A program made the translations under genes and the position numbers. The notes beneath the pieces were generated by a model. The model was given only the letters and a program-made list of their open reading frames with translations. It had not been told where the DNA came from and did not search any database. Below, one piece after another: positions 9,865 through 16,981 of a stretch of DNA of 47,015 bases. Position 1 is the stretch's first letter; each line of letters opens with the position of its first letter. This DNA is from Halobacillus massiliensis (GTDB taxonomy: Bacteria; Bacillota; Bacilli; Bacillales; Halobacillaceae), in contig NZ_LT800499.1 in NCBI RefSeq assembly GCF_900166625.1, positions 4,250,253 through 4,297,267 on the forward strand, in the 5' to 3' direction.

Positions 9865-12306
9865 CTACGCCTGTTTTTTCGCAAAAGGAATGGCCGACCA
9901 TTCCGGTATATAATGATCCAGGCGTGCCACCAGTATTGTCATATCATCATCTATGTCGCCTGATTTTGTTCGAATGACCTCCTCTAATAAAATATCCGCC
10001 ACCTCTTGCGGATCGTCGTTATTAATTTCCCTAATCTTTCTCTTAAACCAGAACTCTACATTTTCGATTTGCTTCTGACCTTCGAGTATTCCATCACTTA
10101 CCATGATTAATAGATCACCCGCTTTGAGCTGCTCGCTCGTCGTATCTACATCAACGTCGCGGATGATTCCCATCGGCAAGTTGCTCGATTCTATGGAAAA
10201 GACCTGTTCTCCCCTTTTTATAAAGCTTGGAGTACTGCCTATTTTAATAAACTTGGATGTGGCTTTATGAAGATCAATAATTGCCAGGTCCAAAGTGGAA
10301 AAAATTTCATCATTGCTGCGTAATGAGAGCACCGAGTTTATCGACTGGATCGCCACAGATTCTTGAATCCCCGATTGCAGAATCTGTTTTAACAGCCTGA
10401 GTGTTTCCACACTCTCCTCGTGTGCACGTTCTCCATTTCCCATACCGTCACTGATCGCCAGTGCATACTTTCCTCTACCTAACTCCATCATTGTATAACT
10501 GTCTCCTGAAATGAATCCACCTCCTTTAGCGGCATGCGCCACACCTGATTCTATTGTGTAATGCTTTGCCGACCCGAAATTCATTAAACACCTTCCATTT
10601 GGATAAGGTGAAATATCCTCCATCGTCACAACGATCGTTTCTTTTAAGATATCTGAAAGCAGCGGGGCAATAATCTTTGCTCCTTCCCCCCGGTACTGAT
10701 CAATCTCGATGGCTATTTCGAGATCGATATTGCCTGTATCCAATGTATAAATATCTAACTTGGCCACTTTAAGCCCCATTCGCTCAAGCGCCTGATGTAT
10801 AAGTGTTTCTTTTTGTTCGTGCTGCTCCCTCTCCTTTACAATTTCTTTCGCGAAATTCCCCATTACTTCCGACACTCCATGCAGCTGCTCAGCCACGAAG
10901 CGCCGGCTTTCCCGGACCTGCTGTTTGAGCTGCTTATTCGCATGATAAAAGGACAGCTCCTGTTTCATCGTATCTACCAGTTTTTGCGACTTTACACAGT
11001 ATTGATCTACTTCTTTACGCATCATCCTTCCTACTTCATCTTTTTCATCGATTTCCATCATCAAATCTGTCATGAGATTATGAGTCTCATTAAATTGATT
11101 AATCCAGCACTTTTCCTTTTTAAAACACGCCTGGCACGTTTTTTCCGTTACGTGACTAAGGAAATAATCGATTTCCTGAGAATTATGATCCTCCTCCTTT
11201 GATTGATCGGTAAGATGAAAGCTTTTGGACAAGGCTTCAAACACATCGGAGAACTTCCCCACTCGAACTGCTGTCACATCCCGTACCTTTTGTAAGTACT
11301 TCTGCTGCTCCTGGCTGTGCTCATCAGTCCCCGGCACGTAGCGAGAGAGTTTTTTCACCCACTTGTCCGGTGTCAGGAAAAACAGAACAATCGCAAAGAG
11401 CGATGCCCATATGGAAGCTGACAAACTTCCTCCTGTATAAAACCCCATTAAGACGGTACTTACAAAAAGTCCTGCACTGACCCCCAGTTTATTGCCCTCT
11501 TTTAATAACCCCCCCAGCAAACCAGAAAAGGCGAGCAGACTCATTTGGTATAAGTGATCGACTTGCGACAAACTGAGAACGAGACCGGTTACGACCCCCA
11601 CCGTAGAACCGATCGCTGCTCCCGCGATATAAGCAATTAAAATAACAAGATATCTCGAAAAAATATCGACAACCGCGACATCCTGCACTTGAAATCCAAT
11701 CATCCCCGTAAGAACGGATGCTAATAATATAATGAAACAAACAATTTCTTCATTCGATAAGGTCGGATGATAACGCTGTGGTGATAAAAGCGGAAGACTC
11801 TGCATAAAGATAAGTACAAGAATAAATGTTAGAACTCCCTCCGCTAAGACTAAAAAGATTTCGTAGAGCTGCCACCTGTCGAGAAAGGCCAGGCTGGCGG
11901 TCCTCGGTATAAGACTGGCGAATGCTGCAATGAGAGGGAGCCATCTCTGGGGATGGTGCATTTGCTTTAACAGGACATTTAAGAACAGGATGGAAGCAGA
12001 AGCTCCTAAAATAAATCCTGCATGACCGTAGCTGTATGTAGAAGCCCCGATCGCCATCATCGCCGTCGCCGGTATCATCAGCGGACGTTTGAACCACCAG
12101 ATCACTGCCAGAAACGCTACACCAAACGGGGCCATTGAATTAAGAATCACAGCACGTCCCAATAATAGGCTCAGTGCCATATGGAACACACCCTTATCTG
12201 CTAAGAACGTCACAGAAGATAAAGCTGCACGCTCAAAGTTCTTATTAAGTGCAGAACCCTTCCACAATGTTTGTCTTCCTTGTCGCTTCGTTAATGTACC
12301 TAACAT
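9865..12306 (-). CDS. spoIIE: Stage II sporulation protein E, PP2C phosphatase
   Basis: Dephosphorylates SpoIIAA to release sigma-F in the forespore, and takes part in polar septum formation. The first 340 or so residues are strongly hydrophobic (about ten membrane helices), then comes a charged, partly coiled-coil regulatory region, and the C-terminal third is the PP2C domain. Metal-binding aspartates are visible in ISDGMGNG (618-625), VSDG (about 736-739) and GDIDDDMT (about 783-790). At 813 residues it is close to the B. subtilis protein. A GGAGTG ribosome site precedes the ATG. Its promoter has the hallmark 21-bp spacing. Confidence 0.97.
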   Translation of the reverse strand: MLGTLTKRQGRQTLWKGSALNKNFERAALSSVTFLADKGVFHMALSLLLGRAVILNSMAPFGVAFLAVIWWFKRPLMIPATAMMAIGASTYSYGHAGFILGASASILFLNVLLKQMHHPQRWLPLIAAFASLIPRTASLAFLDRWQLYEIFLVLAEGVLTFILVLIFMQSLPLLSPQRYHPTLSNEEIVCFIILLASVLTGMIGFQVQDVAVVDIFSRYLVILIAYIAGAAIGSTVGVVTGLVLSLSQVDHLYQMSLLAFSGLLGGLLKEGNKLGVSAGLFVSTVLMGFYTGGSLSASIWASLFAIVLFFLTPDKWVKKLSRYVPGTDEHSQEQQKYLQKVRDVTAVRVGKFSDVFEALSKSFHLTDQSKEEDHNSQEIDYFLSHVTEKTCQACFKKEKCWINQFNETHNLMTDLMMEIDEKDEVGRMMRKEVDQYCVKSQKLVDTMKQELSFYHANKQLKQQVRESRRFVAEQLHGVSEVMGNFAKEIVKEREQHEQKETLIHQALERMGLKVAKLDIYTLDTGNIDLEIAIEIDQYRGEGAKIIAPLLSDILKETIVVTMEDISPYPNGRCLMNFGSAKHYTIESGVAHAAKGGGFISGDSYTMMELGRGKYALAISDGMGNGERAHEESVETLRLLKQILQSGIQESVAIQSINSVLSLRSNDEIFSTLDLAIIDLHKATSKFIKIGSTPSFIKRGEQVFSIESSNLPMGIIRDVDVDTTSEQLKAGDLLIMVSDGILEGQKQIENVEFWFKRKIREINNDDPQEVADILLEEVIRTKSGDIDDDMTILVARLDHYIPEWSAIPFAKKQA

Positions 12307-12332
12307 CTCATCACTCCTTTTTTGTTAGACTC

Positions 12333-12365
12333 ATTAAACCACACGCAAAAAGATCATTTTGTCAA
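12333..12365 (-). promoter_or_regulatory. spoIIE promoter with 21-bp spacer (Spo0A type)
   Basis: TTGACA (12360-12365), 21 bp, TTTAAT (12333-12338) on the minus strand. The B. subtilis spoIIE promoter is known for the same abnormal 21-bp spacing and needs Spo0A~P with sigma-A. TTTGACA at the -35 differs by one base from the 0A-box orientation TTCGACA. Confidence 0.75.
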
Positions 12366-12518
12366 AAGAACGGACGAGCAGTAACAAAACTTTCGATTGA
12401 ATTCCTACATAATTAGGCTGATTCTACAAATTCAAACCACTGAAGTCTCTCACTATTCCAAAATCCCCGAGGATAACCTATCGAAATTGACAGACTAATC
12501 TCACAATTTTATTTTATA

Positions 12519-12547
12519 TTGACATGTTTTTTTTCATAGTGTACTAT
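12519..12547 (+). promoter_or_regulatory. Promoter of the tRNA operon
   Basis: TTGACA (12519-12524), 17 bp, TACTAT (12542-12547), ending 23 bp before tRNA-Met. The spacer is T-rich. A strong sigma-A-type promoter. Confidence 0.85.
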
Positions 12548-12570
12548 ATTCCTTGTGCTTAAGAAGACAT

Positions 12571-12644
12571 GGCGGTGTAGCTCAGCTGGCTAGAGCGTAC
12601 GGTTCATACCCGTGAGGTCGGGGGTTCGATCCCCTCCGCCGCTA
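12571..12644 (+). tRNA. tRNA-Met (CAT), elongator
   Basis: A 74-nt cloverleaf: acceptor GGCGGTG paired with CGCCGCT, D-arm AGCTCAGCTGGCTAGAGC, anticodon loop TTCATAC (CAT) and T-arm GGTTCGATCCC. A 7-bp acceptor with paired first base and the overall match to the Bacillus elongator tRNA-Met rule out the initiator. CCA is not encoded. Same position as the B. subtilis tRNA-Met/tRNA-Glu pair upstream of spoIIE. Confidence 0.96.
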
Positions 12645-12654
12645 CTAACAAGTG

Positions 12655-12714
12655 CTGAATGGCTTTGTTCAGATGCGACTCGCATCAGACAAGCATCTGA
12701 GCCATAAAGCCATA
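12655..12714 (+). other. Structured spacer between the two tRNAs
   Basis: ATGGCTTT...CAGATGC at the left pairs with GCATCTG...AAAGCCAT at the right, with a smaller GATGC/GCATC dyad inside. The spacer should therefore form a stable hairpin between the two tRNA cloverleafs. A role in tRNA processing is inference. Confidence 0.6.
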
Positions 12715-12730
12715 TTAACTACATAAGTAA

Positions 12731-12802
12731 GGCCCGTTGGTCAAGCGGTTAAGACACCGCCCTTTCACGGCGGTAACACGGGTTCGAATCCCGTACGGGT
12801 CA
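12731..12802 (+). tRNA. tRNA-Glu (TTC)
   Basis: A 72-nt cloverleaf beginning GGCCCGTTGGTCAAGCGG, anticodon loop CTTTCAC (TTC), T-arm GGGTTCGAATCCC, acceptor closing ACGGGTC-A. CCA is not encoded. It is followed 10 bp on by a terminator. Confidence 0.96.
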
Positions 12803-12812
12803 TCCTAAAAAG

Positions 12813-12840
12813 GAGGAAGCTAATCAGCTTCCTCTTTTTC
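12813..12840 (+). terminator. Terminator of the tRNA operon
   Basis: GAGGAAGC pairs with GCTTCCTC across TAATCA, followed by TTTTTC on the plus strand, immediately after tRNA-Glu. Confidence 0.9.
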
Positions 12841-12893
12841 TATGAGCTCTTCTTTACTCTGCTCAAAAAATCTTTGGGGCTCATGAGAAGCAA

Positions 12894-13277
12894 GTCCCGT
12901 TTGCCTATTGGAAAACCGGGCCTGTGGAAACAACTCGCTTTCCATGGGCGAACGGTGAGCTTCCTCGGGCTTTTAGCCCTCCGGGATCTCACCCTGTTCT
13001 ATCCTCCCATAGGAGTCTCGCCGTTTCCCCAGGCCCTTAGCGTTTATTAGGAATAACGAAACATTGAGTTAGAGAAGACTATTTTCTTTAGAGCGGTTAA
13101 TAAAACTACGAGCGTTCCGATTATACCAACAACGGTAAAGAGGATGGGAAATGGCGAGACTCCTGCAGGGAGATAGAGCCGTGGTGAGATCCGCGAGTGT
13201 AACGAGCTAGCTCACCGGCTCCCCGCGGAAAGCGAGCTATTTCCCAGCCGCTTTTCTCCACCCAAGATAAACGGAAC
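12894..13277 (-). repeat. Composite A-spacer-B repeat unit 2 (inverted)
   Basis: B lies at 12894-13062 in plus orientation, then a 51-bp spacer, then A at 13114-13277 in minus orientation; read on the minus strand this is again A-spacer-B. The reverse-complemented spacer is clearly similar to that of unit 1 (shared TAACC.CTCTAAAG.AAATAGT). It fills the gap between the tRNA terminator and the yabR terminator, so it lies between two 3' ends. The ORF readable at 13121-13303 is inside the repeat and not credible. Confidence 0.85.
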
Positions 13278-13303
13278 AGTCTTTTCTGTTTACTTTTTTC
13301 CAT

Positions 13304-13337
13304 AGAAAAAGCAGATCAGGATCCCTGATCTGCTTCT
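13304..13337 (-). terminator. Terminator after yabR
   Basis: GCAGATCAGG pairs with CCTGATCTGC across a minimal loop, followed by TTTTTC on the minus strand, 42 bp beyond the yabR stop. Confidence 0.9.
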
Positions 13338-13378
13338 ATATTTATGTGCATCTTTTACTTATTGTCCTAGACAGCAAG

Positions 13379-13768
13379 CTATCCTCTCTTAGCACCTCGA
13401 CCTCCACGTTTGGTCTCGGTTTGCTTCTTCAGTGATGCTAAACGGTCTTCGCTATCCTTAAGAAAGTTGTTCATCTTCTGTTCGAATGACTCTGCTGGTT
13501 TACGAGGCTTCTTCGGTGCACGACGACCATAGTTTTCTTTGGCTTTTTTTATGGATAAGCCAATTTTACCATCGTCTCCAACATTAATTACTTTAACTTC
13601 TACTTCGTCACCTTGGCTAAGATGCTCATTAATGTCTTTGACATAGTTGTCGGCAACTTCACTAATGTGAACGAGTCCCGTTTTCCCATCCGGGAGTTCA
13701 ACGAACGCTCCAAAATTAGTGATTCCAGTTACCTTACCCTGTAGCTTGCTGCCTACTTCAATTGACAT
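13379..13768 (-). CDS. yabR: S1-domain RNA-binding protein YabR
   Basis: General-stress type S1 RNA-binding protein of unknown exact role, probably ribosome associated. The S1 OB-fold fills residues 1-72, with the usual GKVTGITNFGAFVEL segment and a VHISEVAD segment. The rest is a basic, low-complexity tail rich in Lys and Arg. Length (129) matches the B. subtilis protein. AGGAGGAG precedes the ATG with a T-rich spacer. It lies 74 bp after divIC and may be read from the divIC transcript, ending at its own terminator. Confidence 0.93.
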   Translation of the reverse strand: MSIEVGSKLQGKVTGITNFGAFVELPDGKTGLVHISEVADNYVKDINEHLSQGDEVEVKVINVGDDGKIGLSIKKAKENYGRRAPKKPRKPAESFEQKMNNFLKDSEDRLASLKKQTETKRGGRGAKRG

Positions 13769-13842
13769 AAAAAAAATGCTCCTCCTTAGAATTCGATAAA
13801 AATATCCTTCTTATCTATTATATATAGGATTTCAAAAAGGTG

Positions 13843-14220
13843 TCAATACGAAGGATCATCATTTGGCATTTTAAAGATAATTTCATTATCTTTTGAGAAG
13901 AAATAATTCGAGCGAGCGATTTGCAGGACATATTCTTCATTGTTCAGCAATTCAATCTCTTCTTTCAAGTTCTTCTCTTCCAACTTCAATTGATCCATCT
14001 CACCCTGCAGCTGTTGATACTCCTCCACTTTTTCAGCGTGAAGCGACCTCTGCTGGAAATGATAAAAAGTCATAGAGCCAGTGAATATAACGACTATAAG
14101 GCTAAATAACATGATGCGGCGAATCAGACGTTTCTTCTTACGAGCATCCCGTTGCATCTGCGCATCGTAGTGTTTCATGTATGTAGAATCCAAGCGAGCG
14201 ACGGACTCTTTCTCTGCCAT
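13843..14220 (-). CDS. divIC: Cell-division protein DivIC (FtsB-like)
   Basis: Bitopic divisome protein that works with DivIB and FtsL at the septum. The N-terminus is cytosolic and basic (KKKRLIRR), one transmembrane helix lies at about 36-54, and a heptad-rich coiled coil covers about 56-105, ending in the family's EEYVLQIARSNYFFSKDNE segment. The 125-residue size matches. GGAGG lies upstream of the ATG. It follows yabQ by 54 bp, as in B. subtilis. Confidence 0.96.
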   Translation of the reverse strand: MAEKESVARLDSTYMKHYDAQMQRDARKKKRLIRRIMLFSLIVVIFTGSMTFYHFQQRSLHAEKVEEYQQLQGEMDQLKLEEKNLKEEIELLNNEEYVLQIARSNYFFSKDNEIIFKMPNDDPSY

Positions 14221-14274
14221 GTAATTAGACCTCCTCTGTCATGCCTAGCTCATGCGCTAATTCATAACGCCTGG

Positions 14275-14865
14275 CTAATCATTTTTCTTTTTCCATTTAT
14301 TACTTAATCTATTCTTTATTTTAACGTATAATCCTCCTCCTTTGTGTAAGTAATTTTGAATTTTTTCCGGGAATAGCTTCCAAATCAGCCGAAGAAGCAT
14401 CATTATCGGTGTAAAAACGACAAGAAACCCAAGATAAATGCCCTTATATATTAAACGATAAACCAATAATACGACATTTTTCAAGAGGATAAGCACACCG
14501 ATGACAGGAACGAGGATAAGAATGTGAAAAATTCGCTTAATTAGTCTAAAAAGAGCGGTCACAAACTTTATTCCAACTTCAAGAACCTTTTTGAAAATAT
14601 TTTGAAATAATGCCCTATAAGCAGAATATCCGCACAATACCGCTACAAATACATACATACGCATTTCACCATAATTGACAAGATAGAGGATATAAAAAAG
14701 AAAAGCAGCCTGTGAGATCCAGAAGGCAGGCTGCCACAGAAATTCTAGCCAGCTTTTTTGATTTCTTCTTCGAAATAGCCGGTTGAAGGTGTCTAATGCA
14801 GCCCCGATATAGACACCTCCGGCCAGCATCGAGATCATCGTCATAAATTGCGTTGTGAGCGTCAT
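14275..14865 (-). CDS. yabQ: Spore cortex protein YabQ (membrane)
   Basis: Mother-cell membrane protein needed for spore cortex formation in B. subtilis. The 196-residue protein has four or five hydrophobic helices and a basic C-terminus. The GGVYIGAALDTFNRLFRR segment near the N-terminus is typical of the family. Its start overlaps the yabP stop (ATGA), showing translational coupling. Expression is expected from the yabP promoter. Confidence 0.93.
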   Translation of the reverse strand: MTLTTQFMTMISMLAGGVYIGAALDTFNRLFRRRNQKSWLEFLWQPAFWISQAAFLFYILYLVNYGEMRMYVFVAVLCGYSAYRALFQNIFKKVLEVGIKFVTALFRLIKRIFHILILVPVIGVLILLKNVVLLVYRLIYKGIYLGFLVVFTPIMMLLRLIWKLFPEKIQNYLHKGGGLYVKIKNRLSNKWKKKND

Positions 14866-15164
14866 TTGAACAGCTTGCTAAATAGTCCTTTAGCTTTCTC
14901 CCCTTGATTTTCATCCAAATATGTCATTTCATAAATCCGCCCTTTTATCGACACCTCTCCATCATCTAAGTTGAGATTTTTCATCTGCAGGTTCTCCCCT
15001 CGGATCACCAAATATCCCATATTCGTCTGTAAAAGGAATTCTTCGCTGTCGAAACTGTCCACTTCCTTGACCCCGGTTATTTCCACATTCCGGCGGCTCC
15101 ATATTTTCACATTGTGCTCAGGCTGCTGCCTGCTGTTATTCATCGTTTTATCGTAGTATTCCAT
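14862..15164 (-). CDS. yabP: Sporulation protein YabP (spore coat/cortex)
   Basis: The 100-residue YabP/YqfC-family protein is required for sporulation in the mother cell; biochemical function unknown. The family core of short beta strands runs from NVEITGVKEVDSFD through LVIRGENLQMKNLNLDDGEVSIKG. AAGGAGG lies before the ATG. It is the first gene of yabP-yabQ(-divIC). Confidence 0.94.
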   Translation of the reverse strand: MEYYDKTMNNSRQQPEHNVKIWSRRNVEITGVKEVDSFDSEEFLLQTNMGYLVIRGENLQMKNLNLDDGEVSIKGRIYEMTYLDENQGEKAKGLFSKLFK

Positions 15165-15189
15165 TTTTAACAGCCTCCTTCTCTAGTAC

Positions 15190-15218
15190 AAGCTATGAGA
15201 AAAAGAATGGAAATAGAA
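15190..15218 (-). promoter_or_regulatory. Possible sigma-E promoter of yabP-yabQ
   Basis: On the minus strand TTCTATT (15212-15218), 14 bp, CATAGCTT (15190-15197), resembling KMATATT-N14-CATACANT with several mismatches. Its position, 26 bp before yabP and after the rqcP terminator, and the known mother-cell expression of yabP support it only loosely. Confidence 0.4.
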
Positions 15219-15219
15219 C

Positions 15220-15255
15220 GAAAAAAACCGCCTTCCTTTAGAGGATAGACGGTTT
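15220..15255 (-). terminator. Terminator after yabM-yabN-rqcP
   Basis: AACCG..TATCCT pairs with AGGAAGGCGGTT, followed by TTTTTTTCG on the minus strand, just beyond the rqcP stop. Confidence 0.85.
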
Positions 15256-15260
15256 AGCCT

Positions 15261-15521
15261 TTAACTGTTAACAGGCTCTTCTCTTTTTATTTCATAAAGC
15301 GTCGCTGCTTCATCTTTTTTGACATTTTCTTTTAATGATTTCACTTCAATAGTGAGGATTTTCTGACCAAACTGAATGACCAGCTCATCTCCCACGGATA
15401 CATTTGTTGCAGCTTTGCTGGCATTTCCATTGATTTTAATTCTACCCTGGTCGGCTACTTCTTTAGCTAATGTACGACGCTTAATCAATCTGGAATTCTT
15501 CAAAAATTTATCTAAGCGCAT
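15261..15521 (-). CDS. rqcP: RQC factor RqcP (S4-domain, YabO)
   Basis: Small S4-domain RNA-binding protein that works with RqcH on obstructed 50S subunits during alanine tailing in ribosome quality control (known from B. subtilis). The S4 motif spans residues 1-60 (MRLDKFLKNSRLIKRRTLA...GRIKING). The 86 residues match the family. It starts 2 bp after the yabN stop, so it is translationally coupled, and closes the yabM-yabN-rqcP operon. Confidence 0.95.
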   Translation of the reverse strand: MRLDKFLKNSRLIKRRTLAKEVADQGRIKINGNASKAATNVSVGDELVIQFGQKILTIEVKSLKENVKKDEAATLYEIKREEPVNS

Positions 15522-15523
15522 CG

Positions 15524-16981
15524 TTACTCTCCTTTATTATTAAGTTTCGCGTTCACCCATAATTCTTCAAGGCCATCGAGTGTATATTTATCTAATGTTT
15601 TCCCGGCCGCTCCTGCCTGCTTTTCCATTGAGGAAAATCGGCTTCTAAACTTTTCATTAGTCCGTTGCAGGGCATTTTCACCGTTAATCTTATAATGACG
15701 TGCCAGATTTGCAATTGCAAATAACCAGTCTCCAAATTCTTTTTCCATCTCTTCGCGATCATCTGTTTCTTTAGCTTCGAGAAATTCATTCCATTCCTCT
15801 TCTACTTTATCTTTAACAGATTCGACGTCGTCCCAGTCAAATCCTACCTTGCCCGCTTTTTTCTGTAATTCTTCTGCCTGCAGCAAGGCCGGAAAGCTTC
15901 TCGGAACATCATCCAGCTTCGACTCCGGCAGCTGTCCGCCTTTTTCTTCCCTTTTGATCTCTTCCCAATTGACAAGCACCTGTTCAGCAGTCTCGGCCTG
16001 TGCCTCTCCGAATACGTGAGGATGTCTGCGGATCATTTTTTCGGTAACCGTTTTTATAACATCATTAATTGTAAAGAAGCCCTCATCTTCACCAATCTGA
16101 CTATGAAGCATTACCTGCAAAAGAACGTCTCCAAGTTCTTCGACCATATGCTCATCATCCAGGCGGTTAACAGCGTCTATAAATTCATACGCTTCTTCAA
16201 TCAAATACTTTCTTAAAGATTCGTGGGTCTGTTTTTGGTCCCAAGGACATCCCCCAGGTCCCCTAAGATCCCTGATTACTTCTCTTAAACGGAAAAATTG
16301 ATGATTCAGCTGCGCCTTCTCAACCGGTGTTATATAGACACTTGTTAAGTTATCGACTTCAACCACCCGGTCGAGTTCTTCTAAAGAAACACGGATGATT
16401 TTTTCTTCGGTACTTCCTGCCGCTTTTACGACAGTCACCGGATGATCTGCCGTCAGGTCTTCAAGCAGTGTGAGCTTAACTTCTGAAGCAATCATCGCAT
16501 CGTAGACCTGGCAGAAAACGATATGATTTTGATACTGCAGTTCTTCCCTTTCAAAAGAGGTAGCGTCTATAAACTGAAAGCCTTCAATCGGATCGATTTT
16601 TAAAGCAGTAAACATATCATCAAGATAGCTTTGACCGCCTTTTAGGTCAATTTCTACTCCTTCTTTCTCTAGCAGCAGCTGTACCGTTTTCTCTGCCAGC
16701 ATCGGGTGGCCAGGTACCGCATAAATAATCTCCTGGGAAGAAGCCTTATCACAGAGTGTTTGCACAATGTTTTCATATACTTGTTCAAATTGTTCGGCCT
16801 CTTCATAAAATGTATCAAAGCTTTCAAAACGCACATCTTCTTCCACAAGCGCCTTAACAGCAGGATGATCGAGGGTTCTTGTATAGATCGTCCCTGTATA
16901 ATTTTTTAGTTTCCGGTACAGCCCGAGGGTGAGCTGTTCGAGACTGCCGGCACCGAGGCCAATGACAGTAATTTTATTCAT
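15524..16981 (-). CDS. yabN: Tetrapyrrole-methylase/MazG fusion YabN
   Basis: Two-domain protein. Residues 1-225 form a tetrapyrrole (corrin/porphyrin) methylase-like domain (TVIGLGAGSLEQLT, AVPGHPMLAE). Residues 235-485 are a MazG nucleoside-triphosphate pyrophosphohydrolase, with GCPWD (244-248), metal-binding EEAYE (262-266) and an EELGD motif. The MazG part probably clears non-canonical NTPs; the role of the methylase part is unknown. Its ATG overlaps the yabM stop. Confidence 0.94.
   Translation of the reverse strand: MNKITVIGLGAGSLEQLTLGLYRKLKNYTGTIYTRTLDHPAVKALVEEDVRFESFDTFYEEAEQFEQVYENIVQTLCDKASSQEIIYAVPGHPMLAEKTVQLLLEKEGVEIDLKGGQSYLDDMFTALKIDPIEGFQFIDATSFEREELQYQNHIVFCQVYDAMIASEVKLTLLEDLTADHPVTVVKAAGSTEEKIIRVSLEELDRVVEVDNLTSVYITPVEKAQLNHQFFRLREVIRDLRGPGGCPWDQKQTHESLRKYLIEEAYEFIDAVNRLDDEHMVEELGDVLLQVMLHSQIGEDEGFFTINDVIKTVTEKMIRRHPHVFGEAQAETAEQVLVNWEEIKREEKGGQLPESKLDDVPRSFPALLQAEELQKKAGKVGFDWDDVESVKDKVEEEWNEFLEAKETDDREEMEKEFGDWLFAIANLARHYKINGENALQRTNEKFRSRFSSMEKQAGAAGKTLDKYTLDGLEELWVNAKLNNKGE

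Noticed and set aside
10795-11202. Plus-strand ORF of 135 codons
   Set aside because: Antisense to the central region of spoIIE, with no ribosome site and no recognisable domain.
12571-12644. Initiator tRNA-fMet or tRNA-Ile2 for the CAT-anticodon tRNA
   Set aside because: The first acceptor pair is formed and the body matches the Bacillus elongator tRNA-Met; the Ile2 acceptor and D-arm are different.
12519-12847. A mobile element using the tRNA genes as attachment site
   Set aside because: No integrase, no duplicated tRNA 3' end and intact synteny on both sides.
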